From contig NZ_LMDU01000012.1 of the NCBI RefSeq assembly GCF_001425165.1, forward strand, positions 387,036 to 451,035: a stretch of 64,000 nucleotides of DNA, given 5' to 3'. The position numbers and the translations under genes were made by a program. Below the pieces are notes generated by a model, which saw only the letters and a list, made by a program, of their open reading frames with translations, made no database searches and was not told the DNA's origin. Positions 27,316 to 35,821 of the stretch are shown here, piece by piece. Each line of letters starts with the position of its first letter. Position 1 is the stretch's first letter. The stretch is from Pelomonas sp. Root405. GTDB lineage: Bacteria > Pseudomonadota > Gammaproteobacteria > Burkholderiales > Burkholderiaceae_C.

Positions 27316-28617
27316 ATGTCCCACCTGATCGTCCACGGCGGCACGCCCCTCTCGGGCCGCATCACCCCCTCGGCCAACAAGAACGCCGTCCTGCCCATCC
27401 TGTGCGCCACGCTGCTGACCAGGCAGCCCGTGCGCCTGCGCGGCGTGCCCGAGATCACCGACGTGAAGAAGATCGTCGAGGTCTTCCGCAAGCTCGGCTC
27501 GATGGTCGAGCTGGATTTCAAGACCGGCATCCTCGACGTCCACCACCGCGACACCCACTTCGACCCGGCCACCGACCGCCTGCCCGAGGAGATGCGCTCT
27601 TCCATCATGCTGGTGCCCGGCCTGATGGCACGCTTCGGCGCGGCGCGCATCGAGGACGACGTCAAGGGCTGCACGCTGGGCGCGCGCGAGATCGACCCGC
27701 ACGTGGAGGTGTTCCAGCGCTTCGGCGCCGATGTCGAGCGGCTGCCCGATGGCCTGGTGCTGCATGTCAAGCGGCCCCTGAGATCCAACGACCACTGGAC
27801 CGATTACGCCTCCGTCACGACGACCGAGAACTTCGTCCTCTGCGCGGCGCTGGCCGACGGCGTCTCCACGCTGACCAATGCCGCCAGCGAGCCGCATGTG
27901 CAGGAGTTCTGCAACTTCATGTCGCTGCTGGGCGCCAAGATCGAAGGTCATGGCACGTCCAAGCTGAAGATCACCGGCGTGCACGAGCTGGGCGGCGCCG
28001 ACTACACCTTCACCGAAGACTTCCACGAGATCGTCACCTTCCTGGCGCTGGGCGCCATCACCGGTGGCAATGTGCAGGTCAAGAACGGCGCGCCGGAGAT
28101 GTTCCCGCTGCTGGACCGTACGTTCGCCAAGTTCGGCGTGCAGATCGTGCACGAGGACGGCTGGAGCCGCTGCGTCACCGACGGCCCGCTGAAGGTCAAG
28201 GAGCCGTTCACCCGCAACATCCTGCAGAAGGTGGAAGCCGCGCCCTGGCCGTATGTGCCGGTGGACCTGCTGCCCATCTTCGTCGCGCTCGGCGTCAAGG
28301 CCGAGGGCAGCGTGATGTTCTGGAACAAGATCTACGACGGCGCGATGGGCTGGACCAGCGAGCTGGCCAAGTTTGGCGCGCATGCCTTCCTGAGTGACCC
28401 GCATCGCATGATCACCTTCGGCGGCAAGCCGTTGAGTCCGGCCGAAGTGGACAGCCCCTACATCATCCGTGTGGCCATCGCGCTGCTGATGGTGGCGGCC
28501 AGCATCCCGGGCAAGAGCGTGATCAAGAACGCGACGCCGATCCGCCGCGCCCACCCGAATTTCGTCGAGCACATCGGCGAGCTGGGTGCGCGCATGGAAT
28601 GGGTCGAGGGCGATTAG
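27316..28617 (+). CDS. MurA-like enolpyruvyl transferase (divergent paralogue)
   Basis: 433 residues, EPSP-synthase/MurA fold. Lys22-Asn23 in SANKNAVLPIL and Cys119 in KGCTLGAREIDPH correspond to MurA's Lys22/Asn23 and fosfomycin-target Cys115. An Asp in VPVDLLP (about 317) matches the catalytic Asp305 region. However, the usual GGCAIGARPVD has become KGCTLGAREID, and the C-terminus (RRAHPNFVEHIGELGARM) replaces the RGYE-containing end. It is therefore a MurA homologue, perhaps a second copy with altered substrate. It is not beside the his/lpt genes where beta-proteobacterial murA usually lies. Confidence 0.8.
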   Translation: MSHLIVHGGTPLSGRITPSANKNAVLPILCATLLTRQPVRLRGVPEITDVKKIVEVFRKLGSMVELDFKTGILDVHHRDTHFDPATDRLPEEMRSSIMLVPGLMARFGAARIEDDVKGCTLGAREIDPHVEVFQRFGADVERLPDGLVLHVKRPLRSNDHWTDYASVTTTENFVLCAALADGVSTLTNAASEPHVQEFCNFMSLLGAKIEGHGTSKLKITGVHELGGADYTFTEDFHEIVTFLALGAITGGNVQVKNGAPEMFPLLDRTFAKFGVQIVHEDGWSRCVTDGPLKVKEPFTRNILQKVEAAPWPYVPVDLLPIFVALGVKAEGSVMFWNKIYDGAMGWTSELAKFGAHAFLSDPHRMITFGGKPLSPAEVDSPYIIRVAIALLMVAASIPGKSVIKNATPIRRAHPNFVEHIGELGARMEWVEGD

Positions 28618-28625
28618 AACGTGAA

Positions 28626-28762
28626 GCCCCTCGTCCGGTCTCTCGCCGCTGAACGCGGGCGAGTCCAGCCGGTCCCCCAAGGGGACGGCGATGCGCGCGG
28701 GGAATGCCCCGCCCGCACATCGCCCACCGGGCCGGCTTGGGAGCGGCCCGGCGCTCGGCCCG
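28626..28762 (+). repeat. Intergenic structured repeat, copy A
   Basis: About 137 bases between the MurA-like gene and the TIGR02285-like gene. It matches the reverse complement of 35412-35547 over nearly its whole length, and more loosely 51338-51457. Outer arms GGCGATG (28687-28693) and CATCGCC (28718-28724) enclose an inner GCGGGG-AATG-CCCCGC hairpin. Its 3' part is GGCTTGGGAGCGGCCCGGCG followed by CTCGGCCCG. Confidence 0.75.
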
Positions 28763-28779
28763 AATACCGGGGGCGCTGA

Positions 28780-29673
28780 ATGCGCGCAGGTTGGTTGCTG
28801 GCGGCTTGGATGGCTGCTGTCGCAGCGCACGCCGAGACCATTCGCTGGGTGGCGCAGGACGTGCCGCCTCATTTCAGCTTCGTTCAGGGCCGGGCGCCGC
28901 AGTCCGTTGCCGAGCTCGGCCGTGGCGAGGTGGACGGCTTCATGCGCGTGCTGCTGGCGCGCATGCCCGGCTATCGGCACGAGTTCATCGAGGCCAGCAC
29001 GGCGCGCTACGAGCGCGAAAGCTTGCGCGGTCAGACGCTGTGCTCGACCCTGCATGTGCGTACGCCCGAGCGCATGAAGTGGCTGTACTTCTCCCATCTC
29101 TACCCGCCGCTGGCCTCGCGTGAGATTCACGTCATCGTGCGCCGCGACCTGCTGCCCAGGTTATCCGACGGTGCGCGTCCGCAGGACGGGCGCCTGCTGC
29201 TGGCCGAGCTGCTGAAGCGCCCGGACCTGCGCCCGCTGCTCGCCCGTGACCGGGCCTTCGGGGCGCAGATCGACAAGCTGCTGGCCCAGCGGCCCGTGCC
29301 GCGACAGTCCGTCGGCGCGCAGCTCAGCACGCAGTTGCTGGACATGCTGCGTGCCGGCCGCATGGACTACACGCTGGAGTACCCGGCCGTCGTCAAGGAT
29401 TACCTCGCCCGTGTGGGTGAGCCGGGCGCGCTGGTGGCGCTGCCGGTGGCCGAGGGCCTGAGCACGCTGCTGGCCACGGTGTCCTGCAGCCGCACGCCCG
29501 AGGGGCGGCGCCACATCGAGGCCATCGACGCCGCGGTGCGCGCGCTGGCGCGCGATCCGAACCGCGAGGCCTGGGTGCGTGAATGGCGGGCCGACCGCGC
29601 CGAACCGCAGGACATGAAGCGCCTGAACGCCTACATGGACGAGCGCGCCCGCGGCAGCGCGCGGGTCGAGTGA
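28780..29673 (+). CDS. Periplasmic solute-binding-like protein (TIGR02285-like)
   Basis: 297 residues with a signal peptide (LLAAWMAAVAAHA). The domain resembles family 3 solute-binding proteins: TIRWVAQDVPPHFSF at the start and DMLRAGRMDYTLEYPAVV toward the end. This fits the uncharacterised TIGR02285 group. No transporter genes adjoin it, so it may be a sensory or orphan binding protein. Its stop overlaps the pseudouridine synthase start as GTGA. Family assignment is from memory of the motif pattern. Confidence 0.65.
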   Translation: MRAGWLLAAWMAAVAAHAETIRWVAQDVPPHFSFVQGRAPQSVAELGRGEVDGFMRVLLARMPGYRHEFIEASTARYERESLRGQTLCSTLHVRTPERMKWLYFSHLYPPLASREIHVIVRRDLLPRLSDGARPQDGRLLLAELLKRPDLRPLLARDRAFGAQIDKLLAQRPVPRQSVGAQLSTQLLDMLRAGRMDYTLEYPAVVKDYLARVGEPGALVALPVAEGLSTLLATVSCSRTPEGRRHIEAIDAAVRALARDPNREAWVREWRADRAEPQDMKRLNAYMDERARGSARVE

Positions 29674-30578
29674 GCCGGGCGCGCAAGCCGGCGCTGCCCT
29701 TGCGCGACGGCGTGGGCGCCAGTGCCGTCTTCTGCGCGCCCGGGCCCTGGGCGACGCTGTCGGTCTTCCTGGCCGAGCGCCTGCCGCTGGTGGCCGACTG
29801 GCCGGGCCGCATCGCCCGCGGCGACGTCGTCGACGAGACCGGTCGGCCGCTGGTCGACGCGCCCTACCAGCCCAACCGCAGGGCGTTCTACTGGCGCCAG
29901 CTGGACGCCGAGCCCGTGATTCCGTTCGCGGAGCGCATCGTCTTCGAGGACGAGCACCTGCTGGTGGCGGACAAGCCGCACTTCCTTCCCGTCACGCCCG
30001 GCGGCGCCTATGTGCAGCAGACGCTGCTGACGCGGCTGCGCCGCACGACCGGCCTGCCTCACCTCAGCCCCATCCACCGGCTGGACCGCGAGACCGCGGG
30101 GCTCGTCGTCTTCAGCGTCCGGCCCGAGGAACGCGCCGCCTACCAGAACCTGTTCAGGGATCGTGCCGTCGACAAGGTCTATGAGGCGATGGCGCCGCTC
30201 GGGCAAGGGCCGTGGCCGCGCCTGCTGCGCCACCGTCTGGCCGAACGCGACGGCGAGGCCTTCATGCAGATGCAGGCGGTGGATGGCGAGCCGAATGCCG
30301 AGACGCGGGTCGACCTGGTCGACACCTTGCCCGACGGCTTCGCGCGCTACGAGCTGCGCCCGCGTACCGGCATCAAGCATCAGCTGCGTGCGCAGATGAG
30401 CGCCATCGGCCTGCCGCTCGTTGGCGACCGCATCTACCCCGTGCTGCAGCCGCATGAAAGCCCGCCGCGCTTCGATGCGCCGCTGCAGCTGGTGGCCCGC
30501 GCGATTGCGTTCACCGACCCGGTGACAGGCCTGCGCAGGAGTTTCGAGCGCGCCGCCCTCACAATCCCGCCGTCATGA
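29670..30578 (+). CDS. RluA-family RNA pseudouridine synthase
   Basis: 302 residues. Converts specific uridines in rRNA or tRNA to pseudouridine. The catalytic motif HRLDRETAGLVVFS contains the essential Asp. The later RTGIKHQLRAQMSAIGLPLVGD block is also typical of the family. The GTG at 29670 overlaps the preceding stop (GTGA) and is the likely start; no ATG lies near the N-terminus. The stop overlaps the next ATG as ATGA. The RNA target cannot be assigned from sequence. Confidence 0.88.
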   Translation: MSRARKPALPLRDGVGASAVFCAPGPWATLSVFLAERLPLVADWPGRIARGDVVDETGRPLVDAPYQPNRRAFYWRQLDAEPVIPFAERIVFEDEHLLVADKPHFLPVTPGGAYVQQTLLTRLRRTTGLPHLSPIHRLDRETAGLVVFSVRPEERAAYQNLFRDRAVDKVYEAMAPLGQGPWPRLLRHRLAERDGEAFMQMQAVDGEPNAETRVDLVDTLPDGFARYELRPRTGIKHQLRAQMSAIGLPLVGDRIYPVLQPHESPPRFDAPLQLVARAIAFTDPVTGLRRSFERAALTIPPS

Positions 30579-31669
30579 ACGCGCCCGACCCTCAAGCCCA
30601 GGTCCAGGAATTGCGGCGCCAGCTGCAGTCCCTGCTCGACGCCGCGACGGCCAACGAGCGCAAGCTGGACCGCTTCGACGCGCTGGAGCGCCGCCTGATG
30701 GCCGTGACGTCGATGGAGGAGCTGGTCAACCTGCTGCTGGTCGACTGCCGCGACGACTTCGGCCTGGATGCCGCCGAGCTGTGGCTGCTCGACCCTGAGG
30801 AAGAGCTGCGCCGCGCGCTGCCGGCGCTGCCGATGGTCAAGGCGCCCAAGCTGCTGGACAGCCACGGCCCGCTGAAGGACCTGTTCGGCGCCGCACGCAC
30901 CACGCGCCTTATCGGCCCCGGGCCGGACGAAAGCCTGCTGGCCAGGGCCTTCAGCGCGGAGGCCGGTGTGCGTTCGGCCGCGCTGTTGCCGCTGATCCGC
31001 CAGGGTCTGTTGATCGGCAGTCTGCACCTGGGCTCGCGGGACCCCGAGCGCTATGACACGGCATCGGGCACGAAGTTTCTGGACCGGCTGTCGGCCATCG
31101 CGGCCATCGCCATCGAGAGCATGCTCAACCGCGAGCGCCTGCGCCGCGCCGGCATGACCGATGGCTTGACCGGCGTGCATAACCGCCGCTATTTCGACCA
31201 CCGCAGCCTTATCGAGTTCAGTCAGGCGGTGCGGCACCGCTACCCGCTGGCCTGCCTGTTCCTGGACATCGACCACTTCAAGGCCATCAATGACCGCCAC
31301 GGCCACCCTACCGGCGACGAGGTGCTGCGCCAGGTCGGCGGGCTGATCCTGCGCTCGCTGCGCACCGGCGACCTGGCCGCGCGCTATGGGGGCGAGGAAT
31401 TCGTCGTGCTGCTGCCGCGCACCGACATGGTGGGCGCCTGCGAGGTGGCCGAGCGCATTCGGCTGATGGTGCAGGACGCGCCCTTCGTGACGCCCGAGGG
31501 CGGCACCATCAACGCGACCCTGTCGGTCGGCCTGGCCATGCTGCCGGCTGAAGCGACGAGCTTTGCCGACCTGCTGTCGGCGGCCGACCGCGCCGTCTAC
31601 GACGCCAAGCGCGCGGGCCGCAACCGCACGGTCGCGGCCGACAGCGCCGCCATGCTGGCCGCCGGCTGA
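30575..31669 (+). CDS. Diguanylate cyclase with DUF484-like N-terminus
   Basis: 364 residues, no membrane helix, cytoplasmic. An N-terminal coiled coil and DUF484/GAF-like domain (about 5-185) is followed by a GGDEF domain with the active site GGEEF at 272-276 and an inhibitory site RTGD at 263-266, so it should make cyclic di-GMP and be product-inhibited. DUF484 usually occurs as a stand-alone protein near xerC; fusion to GGDEF is less common. The ATG overlaps the preceding stop. Confidence 0.88.
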   Translation: MNAPDPQAQVQELRRQLQSLLDAATANERKLDRFDALERRLMAVTSMEELVNLLLVDCRDDFGLDAAELWLLDPEEELRRALPALPMVKAPKLLDSHGPLKDLFGAARTTRLIGPGPDESLLARAFSAEAGVRSAALLPLIRQGLLIGSLHLGSRDPERYDTASGTKFLDRLSAIAAIAIESMLNRERLRRAGMTDGLTGVHNRRYFDHRSLIEFSQAVRHRYPLACLFLDIDHFKAINDRHGHPTGDEVLRQVGGLILRSLRTGDLAARYGGEEFVVLLPRTDMVGACEVAERIRLMVQDAPFVTPEGGTINATLSVGLAMLPAEATSFADLLSAADRAVYDAKRAGRNRTVAADSAAMLAAG

Positions 31670-31780
31670 ATACACCGGCTCGGCGGCGCCCGTGGCATGC
31701 AGCGACGGTGTGCACCCCTGGGCGACACATGATCGCGCTACGCTGCAGACGCCTGGGCCGCTGGCCCACAATGAACCGCC

Positions 31781-32659
31781 ATGAAAACCCTGCCGCCACT
31801 CCTTCTTGCCCTGGGTCTTGTCACCACCGCCCATGCCGGGCCTGCGCTTGACCGCATCCAGGCCAGTGGCCGCATCGTGCTCGCCCACCGGGAATCTTCC
31901 GTCCCCTTCAGCTATCTGCTGCCCGACGGCCGACCTGTCGGGTATGCGGTGGACCTTTGCCTCAAGATCGCGGAAGGCCTGCGCAAGAAGCTGAAGATGG
32001 CCACGCTGAACCCGCAGTTCCTGCTGGTCACGCCGGCCAACCGCATCCAGATGGTGGCCGACGGCAAGGCCGACCTGGAGTGCGGCTCCACCACCAACAA
32101 TGCCGAGCGACGTGAAAAGGTCGCCTTCACGGTGCCGCACTACATCACCGGCGCGCGCTACCTGGTCAGGACCGACAGCGGCATTGCCGAGCTGGCGCAG
32201 TTCGAGGGCAAGACCCTGGTGTCAACCAAGGGCACGACGCCGCTGAAGTCCATCACCCAGGCCAACACCGAGCGCGCCCTGCGCATCAACGTCGTCGAGG
32301 CGCCCGACCATGCCAAGGCGATGGAGATGCTCGCTTCCGGCCAGGCCGACGGCTTCGTCATGGATGACGTGCTGCTCTATGGCATCGTCGCCGGCCGCCC
32401 CGACGCGGCCAAGTTCCGTGTCGTCGGCAAGTTCCTGACCATCGAGCCGTTGTCCATCGTGCTGCCCAAGGGCGATGCCGAACTCAAGGCCATCGTCGAC
32501 GAGGAGATGAAACGCCTCATCGCCAGCCGCGAGACCCATGCCATCTACGAGCGCTGGTTCATGAAGCCGATTCCGCCCAAGAACACGGCGCTGAACCTGC
32601 CGATGAACTACCTGCTCAAGGATTTCTGGAAGTACCCGTCCGACCAGGTGCCGTACTGA
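31781..32659 (+). CDS. Amino-acid ABC transporter substrate-binding protein
   Basis: 292 residues with a signal peptide ending TTAHA. Family 3 solute-binding protein resembling glutamate/aspartate GltI: LDRIQASGRIVLAHRESSVP, then VGYAVDLCLKIAEGL, and DLECGSTTNNAERREKVAF, the ligand-site block. No permease or ATPase gene adjoins it, so it is an orphan binding protein or serves a transporter elsewhere. It lies between two diguanylate cyclase genes, which may hint at a sensory role. Confidence 0.85.
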   Translation: MKTLPPLLLALGLVTTAHAGPALDRIQASGRIVLAHRESSVPFSYLLPDGRPVGYAVDLCLKIAEGLRKKLKMATLNPQFLLVTPANRIQMVADGKADLECGSTTNNAERREKVAFTVPHYITGARYLVRTDSGIAELAQFEGKTLVSTKGTTPLKSITQANTERALRINVVEAPDHAKAMEMLASGQADGFVMDDVLLYGIVAGRPDAAKFRVVGKFLTIEPLSIVLPKGDAELKAIVDEEMKRLIASRETHAIYERWFMKPIPPKNTALNLPMNYLLKDFWKYPSDQVPY

Positions 32660-32766
32660 GCTCCTGGAGGCTGCGCCAGCTTCTCGGCACTGGGAACGCC
32701 CAGACAAACCCCGAGCGAAGGCACTCGGCGCGGCCGTGACAATTTGTGCACAGTCAGCGCCGACCC

Positions 32767-33753
32767 ATGAGCACCGATTCCCTCGCCGAACCCCTGGACC
32801 GTGTCAGCCCACGGCGGCTGGGGTCGCTGCGGCTGCGGCTGAGCTTGGCGGTGCCGCTACTGACCACCGTCATCGTCGCGGTTTTCGAATGGAGCGCCAG
32901 CGGCTATGAGCCGCTGCGCGAGGGCTTGGCGCGCACGGCGTGGCAGGTGTTGCTGATCAGTGCCGCCCAGTTGGTCCTCATCGAATCGCTGCTGCTCAGG
33001 CCGCTGCGCCAGCTCGCGGCCGGCTGCGAGGCGATGGAATCTGCCCCGGTGCCCTTGACGCCCGAAGCGGTGGGGCCAAGGTCCGGCCTTGCTGCCGAGC
33101 TGGACCGCATCGGTCATGCGATGCAGCGCGCCCGCGGCTCGCTGTGGCAGCAGGACCAGGACGCGCGCGAACTGCGGCGCGAGCTGGCCCAGCAGCGCCA
33201 TCTGCTGGAGGAGGCGCATGCCGCGCTGCAGGCCAACCAGCGTGAACTGGCCAGCTTGGCGCGCACCGATGCGCTGACCGGCATCGCCAATCAGCGCGCC
33301 TTCGACGAGGCGCTGCGCCGGGAGTTCAAGCGCGCCCAGCGCCAGCGCGGCCTGCTTGCCGTGGCCGTGCTGGACCTGGACCAGTTCAAGCAGTTCAACC
33401 TCGTCCACGGCATGGCCGTCGGCGATGCGGCCCTGCAGCGCGTCGCGGTGCTGCTGAGCGAGCGCTTCAAGCGCGACACCGATGTCGTCGCCCGCCTGGG
33501 TGGCGAGGAGTTCGTCGCGCTGCTGCCCGGCTTCGGCATGGCCGAGGCCCAGGGCGTGCTGGAGTCACTGCGCGACGAACTGCGCGCCTTGCGCCTGCCC
33601 GACGGCCAAGGCAGCTTGACGTTGAGCGTCGGCTTGGCGGCGGCCAGTCCGGCGCATCCGTATTTGAGTGCGCAGGCCTTGCTGCAGGCTGCCGACGAGG
33701 CGCTCTACATCGCCAAGCACGCCGGAAGAGACCGCCTCAGCCTGGCGGCCTGA
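32767..33753 (+). CDS. Membrane diguanylate cyclase
   Basis: 328 residues. Two transmembrane helices (about 29-43 and 65-84) flank a short periplasmic loop; a coiled coil follows (about 115-165) and then a GGDEF domain with GGEEF and a RDTD inhibitory site five residues before it. It is expected to make cyclic di-GMP. An upstream GTG at 32746 is in frame, but the ATG at 32767 is preferred. It is convergent with the HDOD gene, stops separated by three bases. Confidence 0.88.
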   Translation: MSTDSLAEPLDRVSPRRLGSLRLRLSLAVPLLTTVIVAVFEWSASGYEPLREGLARTAWQVLLISAAQLVLIESLLLRPLRQLAAGCEAMESAPVPLTPEAVGPRSGLAAELDRIGHAMQRARGSLWQQDQDARELRRELAQQRHLLEEAHAALQANQRELASLARTDALTGIANQRAFDEALRREFKRAQRQRGLLAVAVLDLDQFKQFNLVHGMAVGDAALQRVAVLLSERFKRDTDVVARLGGEEFVALLPGFGMAEAQGVLESLRDELRALRLPDGQGSLTLSVGLAAASPAHPYLSAQALLQAADEALYIAKHAGRDRLSLAA

Positions 33754-33756
33754 AAT

Positions 33757-34575
33757 TCAGCGACCGTGTTCCTGGGCAGCCAGGAGCTGTTCGTTGACGC
33801 GGCGCGCGGCGCGCAGCACCAGCGTCTCATCCAGCTGCGCCTGCGGCGCGATCTGGCTGGCGATTTCGTCAAGCTGCTCTGGGAGTGTCAAGAGCGCCCA
33901 GGCGACGGTCGAAATCGCGGCGACGCTGCGGCGCGCCAGGCTCTCGGGCATCGTCAGCGTCGTCTGGATCTCGACGTGATGGCGCACGCTGGCCACAGCG
34001 GCCGGCGCGAGGCCCCAGCTCTCGCAAAGCGCTGCGCCGAGCGCGTCATGGCTGACGCCGAAGGCGGTGCGCTCGAGTTCGACGAGTTCGGCATCGCGCG
34101 TCGCGGCGCGCAGCATGGCCGGGTAGTGGGTGGGCGCATGGCGGTAGAGCACCGCCTTGCCGCATTCCTCGAACAGGCCGGCCGAGTGGGCAGCCCACGG
34201 GTCCACGCCGAGCATCTGACCCATGCGGCCCATCAGCAGGCCGCGCTGCGAGGCGCGCGACCACACCGATTCCAGCTCGGCCGCAGCGGGGAAGGCGGCG
34301 CGCAGGCCCATCTCGAAGGTGATGGCGGCGACTTCGCGCATGCCCAGGTAGGTCAGCGCCTGGTGCACGGTCTGGACGCGGCCTCGCAGGCCGTAGAGCG
34401 AGGAGTTGACCGCCTTCATGACGGCGGCCGCCAGGGCCATGTCGGTCTCGACCAGGGAGGACATGGCCTGCAGGTCAATGTCCTCGGCTGCCATCAGCAG
34501 CGAGAGCTTGACCAGGACCTCGGGCTGGGTCGGGATCTCGATGTCCAGATTGCGCAGTTGAGGATCGACGGGCAT
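33757..34575 (-). CDS. HDOD-domain protein
   Basis: 272 residues, nearly all HDOD domain: IPTQPEVLVKLSLLMAAEDIDLQ, ALAAAVMKAVNSSLYGLRGRV, LTYLGMREVAAITFEMGLR. HDOD proteins occur in c-di-GMP, chemotaxis and stress signalling and lack the metal-binding residues of true HD hydrolases. Two diguanylate cyclases are convergent neighbours. The ATG at 34575 was chosen because the upstream frame runs into the permease gene. Confidence 0.85.
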   Translation of the reverse strand: MPVDPQLRNLDIEIPTQPEVLVKLSLLMAAEDIDLQAMSSLVETDMALAAAVMKAVNSSLYGLRGRVQTVHQALTYLGMREVAAITFEMGLRAAFPAAAELESVWSRASQRGLLMGRMGQMLGVDPWAAHSAGLFEECGKAVLYRHAPTHYPAMLRAATRDAELVELERTAFGVSHDALGAALCESWGLAPAAVASVRHHVEIQTTLTMPESLARRSVAAISTVAWALLTLPEQLDEIASQIAPQAQLDETLVLRAARRVNEQLLAAQEHGR

Positions 34576-34610
34576 GGTGATGTTGTCTCTGGTGGGTGCG
34601 TGATCGTAGT

Positions 34611-35372
34611 TCAGCGGAAGAAGGCATCCCAGGCTGTTTTGAGGATGAGGGCGCTGACGACGATGACGAAAGCGCCGCGCACGAAACCGGCACCGTGCTT
34701 GAGCGCGAGGCGCGTGCCCAGCAGGCTGCCGGCCACATTGGTCACCGCCATGACAGCCGCGACATGCCACCAGATATGCCCCTTGCTGACGAAAAGCGTG
34801 ATCGCGAACGCATTCGTCAGCAGGTTCATCAGTTTGGCGGTGGCGGATGCGTGCAGGAAGTCGTAACCCAGCAACCGCACGAACAGGAAGACGAAAAAGC
34901 TCCCCGTGCCGGGGCCGAAAAAACCGTCGTAAAAGCCCACCGCCAGCGCGATGCCGCCAGCCACCCACGCCTCGGCCCGTCCTGCAAAGCGCGGCTTGTG
35001 CTCACGGCCCAGGTCCTTCTTGGCCAGCGTGTAGATCAGCACGGCCGCCAGCACCAGCGGCAGCGCCTTGCGCAAGCCGTCGGCACTGACGACGGTCAGC
35101 ACCCAGGCCCCTGCAAAACTCCCCAGCCCCGCCATCGCTGCCGCTGGCATCAGGCGCTTCCAGGGCAGGTTGACGCGTTTGACGTATTGCAGCGTCGCCC
35201 AACCCGTGCCCCAGATCGCCGCGCCCTTGTTCGTGCCCATCAGCGTGGCCGGCGAGGCGCTAGGGAAGGTGCTGAACAAGGCCGGCACCAGCACCAGCCC
35301 GCCGCCACCCGCCACGGCATCGATAAAGCCTGCAAGCAGGGAGGCGAGGGCAACGGTAACGAGGTCAAGCAT
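34611..35372 (-). CDS. TauE/SafE-family membrane permease
   Basis: 253 residues with about eight hydrophobic segments, including the paired motifs LLAGFIDAVAGGGGLVLVPAL near the N-terminus and GFYDGFFGPGTGSFFVFLFV mid-protein, the typical internal duplication of TauE/SafE (DUF81). Members export sulfite or organosulfonates or other anions; substrate here is unknown. The ATG at 35372 starts the first motif. It lies 35 bases upstream of the HDOD gene on the same strand. Confidence 0.9.
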   Translation of the reverse strand: MLDLVTVALASLLAGFIDAVAGGGGLVLVPALFSTFPSASPATLMGTNKGAAIWGTGWATLQYVKRVNLPWKRLMPAAAMAGLGSFAGAWVLTVVSADGLRKALPLVLAAVLIYTLAKKDLGREHKPRFAGRAEAWVAGGIALAVGFYDGFFGPGTGSFFVFLFVRLLGYDFLHASATAKLMNLLTNAFAITLFVSKGHIWWHVAAVMAVTNVAGSLLGTRLALKHGAGFVRGAFVIVVSALILKTAWDAFFR

Positions 35373-35411
35373 GTCTTTGAAAACGGAAAAGCGCGGACGT
35401 AGTGTCTTGCG

Positions 35412-35547
35412 CGGGCCGAGCGCCGGGCCGCTCCCAAGCCGGGCCGTCTGGCGATGTGCGAGTGGGGCACGCCCCGCGAGCATCGCCGCCCCCTCGGGGG
35501 GCCGACTGGCCTTGCCCGCGTCCAGCGCGGCAAGCCGGGCGAGGGGC
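35412..35547 (-). repeat. Intergenic structured repeat, copy B (inverted)
   Basis: About 136 bases whose reverse complement aligns with copy A at 28626-28762 almost end to end. It contains CATCGCC-type arms and a GGGGC-AC-GCCCC hairpin core (35464-35475). It lies immediately beside the minus-strand terminator. Confidence 0.75.
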
Positions 35548-35548
35548 C

Positions 35549-35585
35549 CAAAGAAAACGGCCACCAAGGGGTGCCTTGGTGGCCG
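35549..35585 (-). terminator. Strong minus-strand intrinsic terminator with no gene before it
   Basis: GGCCACCAAGG and CCTTGGTGGCC form an 11-bp perfect stem (12 with a flanking C-G) with a four-base loop, followed on the minus strand by TTTTCTTT. Nothing recognised is transcribed into it from the right. Confidence 0.75.
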
Positions 35586-35821
35586 GTGTGATTGTCTTCG
35601 GGGTTACGAAGCAACCTTGTGCGCTTGCCGCTTGTCTTGTCTCCTCACAACCCGCCCGGCGGTCCTGGACCGGAGCCCGGAACCGCGTCGAGTGCCGAGA
35701 ATGTATTGCCCCGCCGCGGTGCATGTCACTGGGGTAAGTCCGGGTTCGCGGTCCACGAAAGGTGCGTTCCGCCCCATTTTTGTGCATCCGACCGGTTCGC
35801 GGAGGCGGTCAGAATCACCCC

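Larger units (their letters stand above)
35373..35821. other. 449-base intergenic region with repeat, orphan terminator and no clear gene
   Basis: Lies between the divergent TauE/SafE permease and TIGR03790 lipoprotein genes. It holds repeat copy B (35412-35547), a minus-strand terminator (35549-35585) and GC-rich sequence that can fold (GGACCG near 35750 with CGGTCC near 35670, minus strand). A 41-codon GTG-started minus-strand frame (35604-35729) ends just before the terminator, but its composition is not convincing as protein. Confidence 0.6.

Noticed and set aside
35586-35760. Known riboswitch, 6S RNA or SRP RNA
   Set aside because: No conserved core of cobalamin, SAM/SAH, FMN, c-di-GMP or 6S/4.5S RNA could be found, so it is only called a candidate small RNA.
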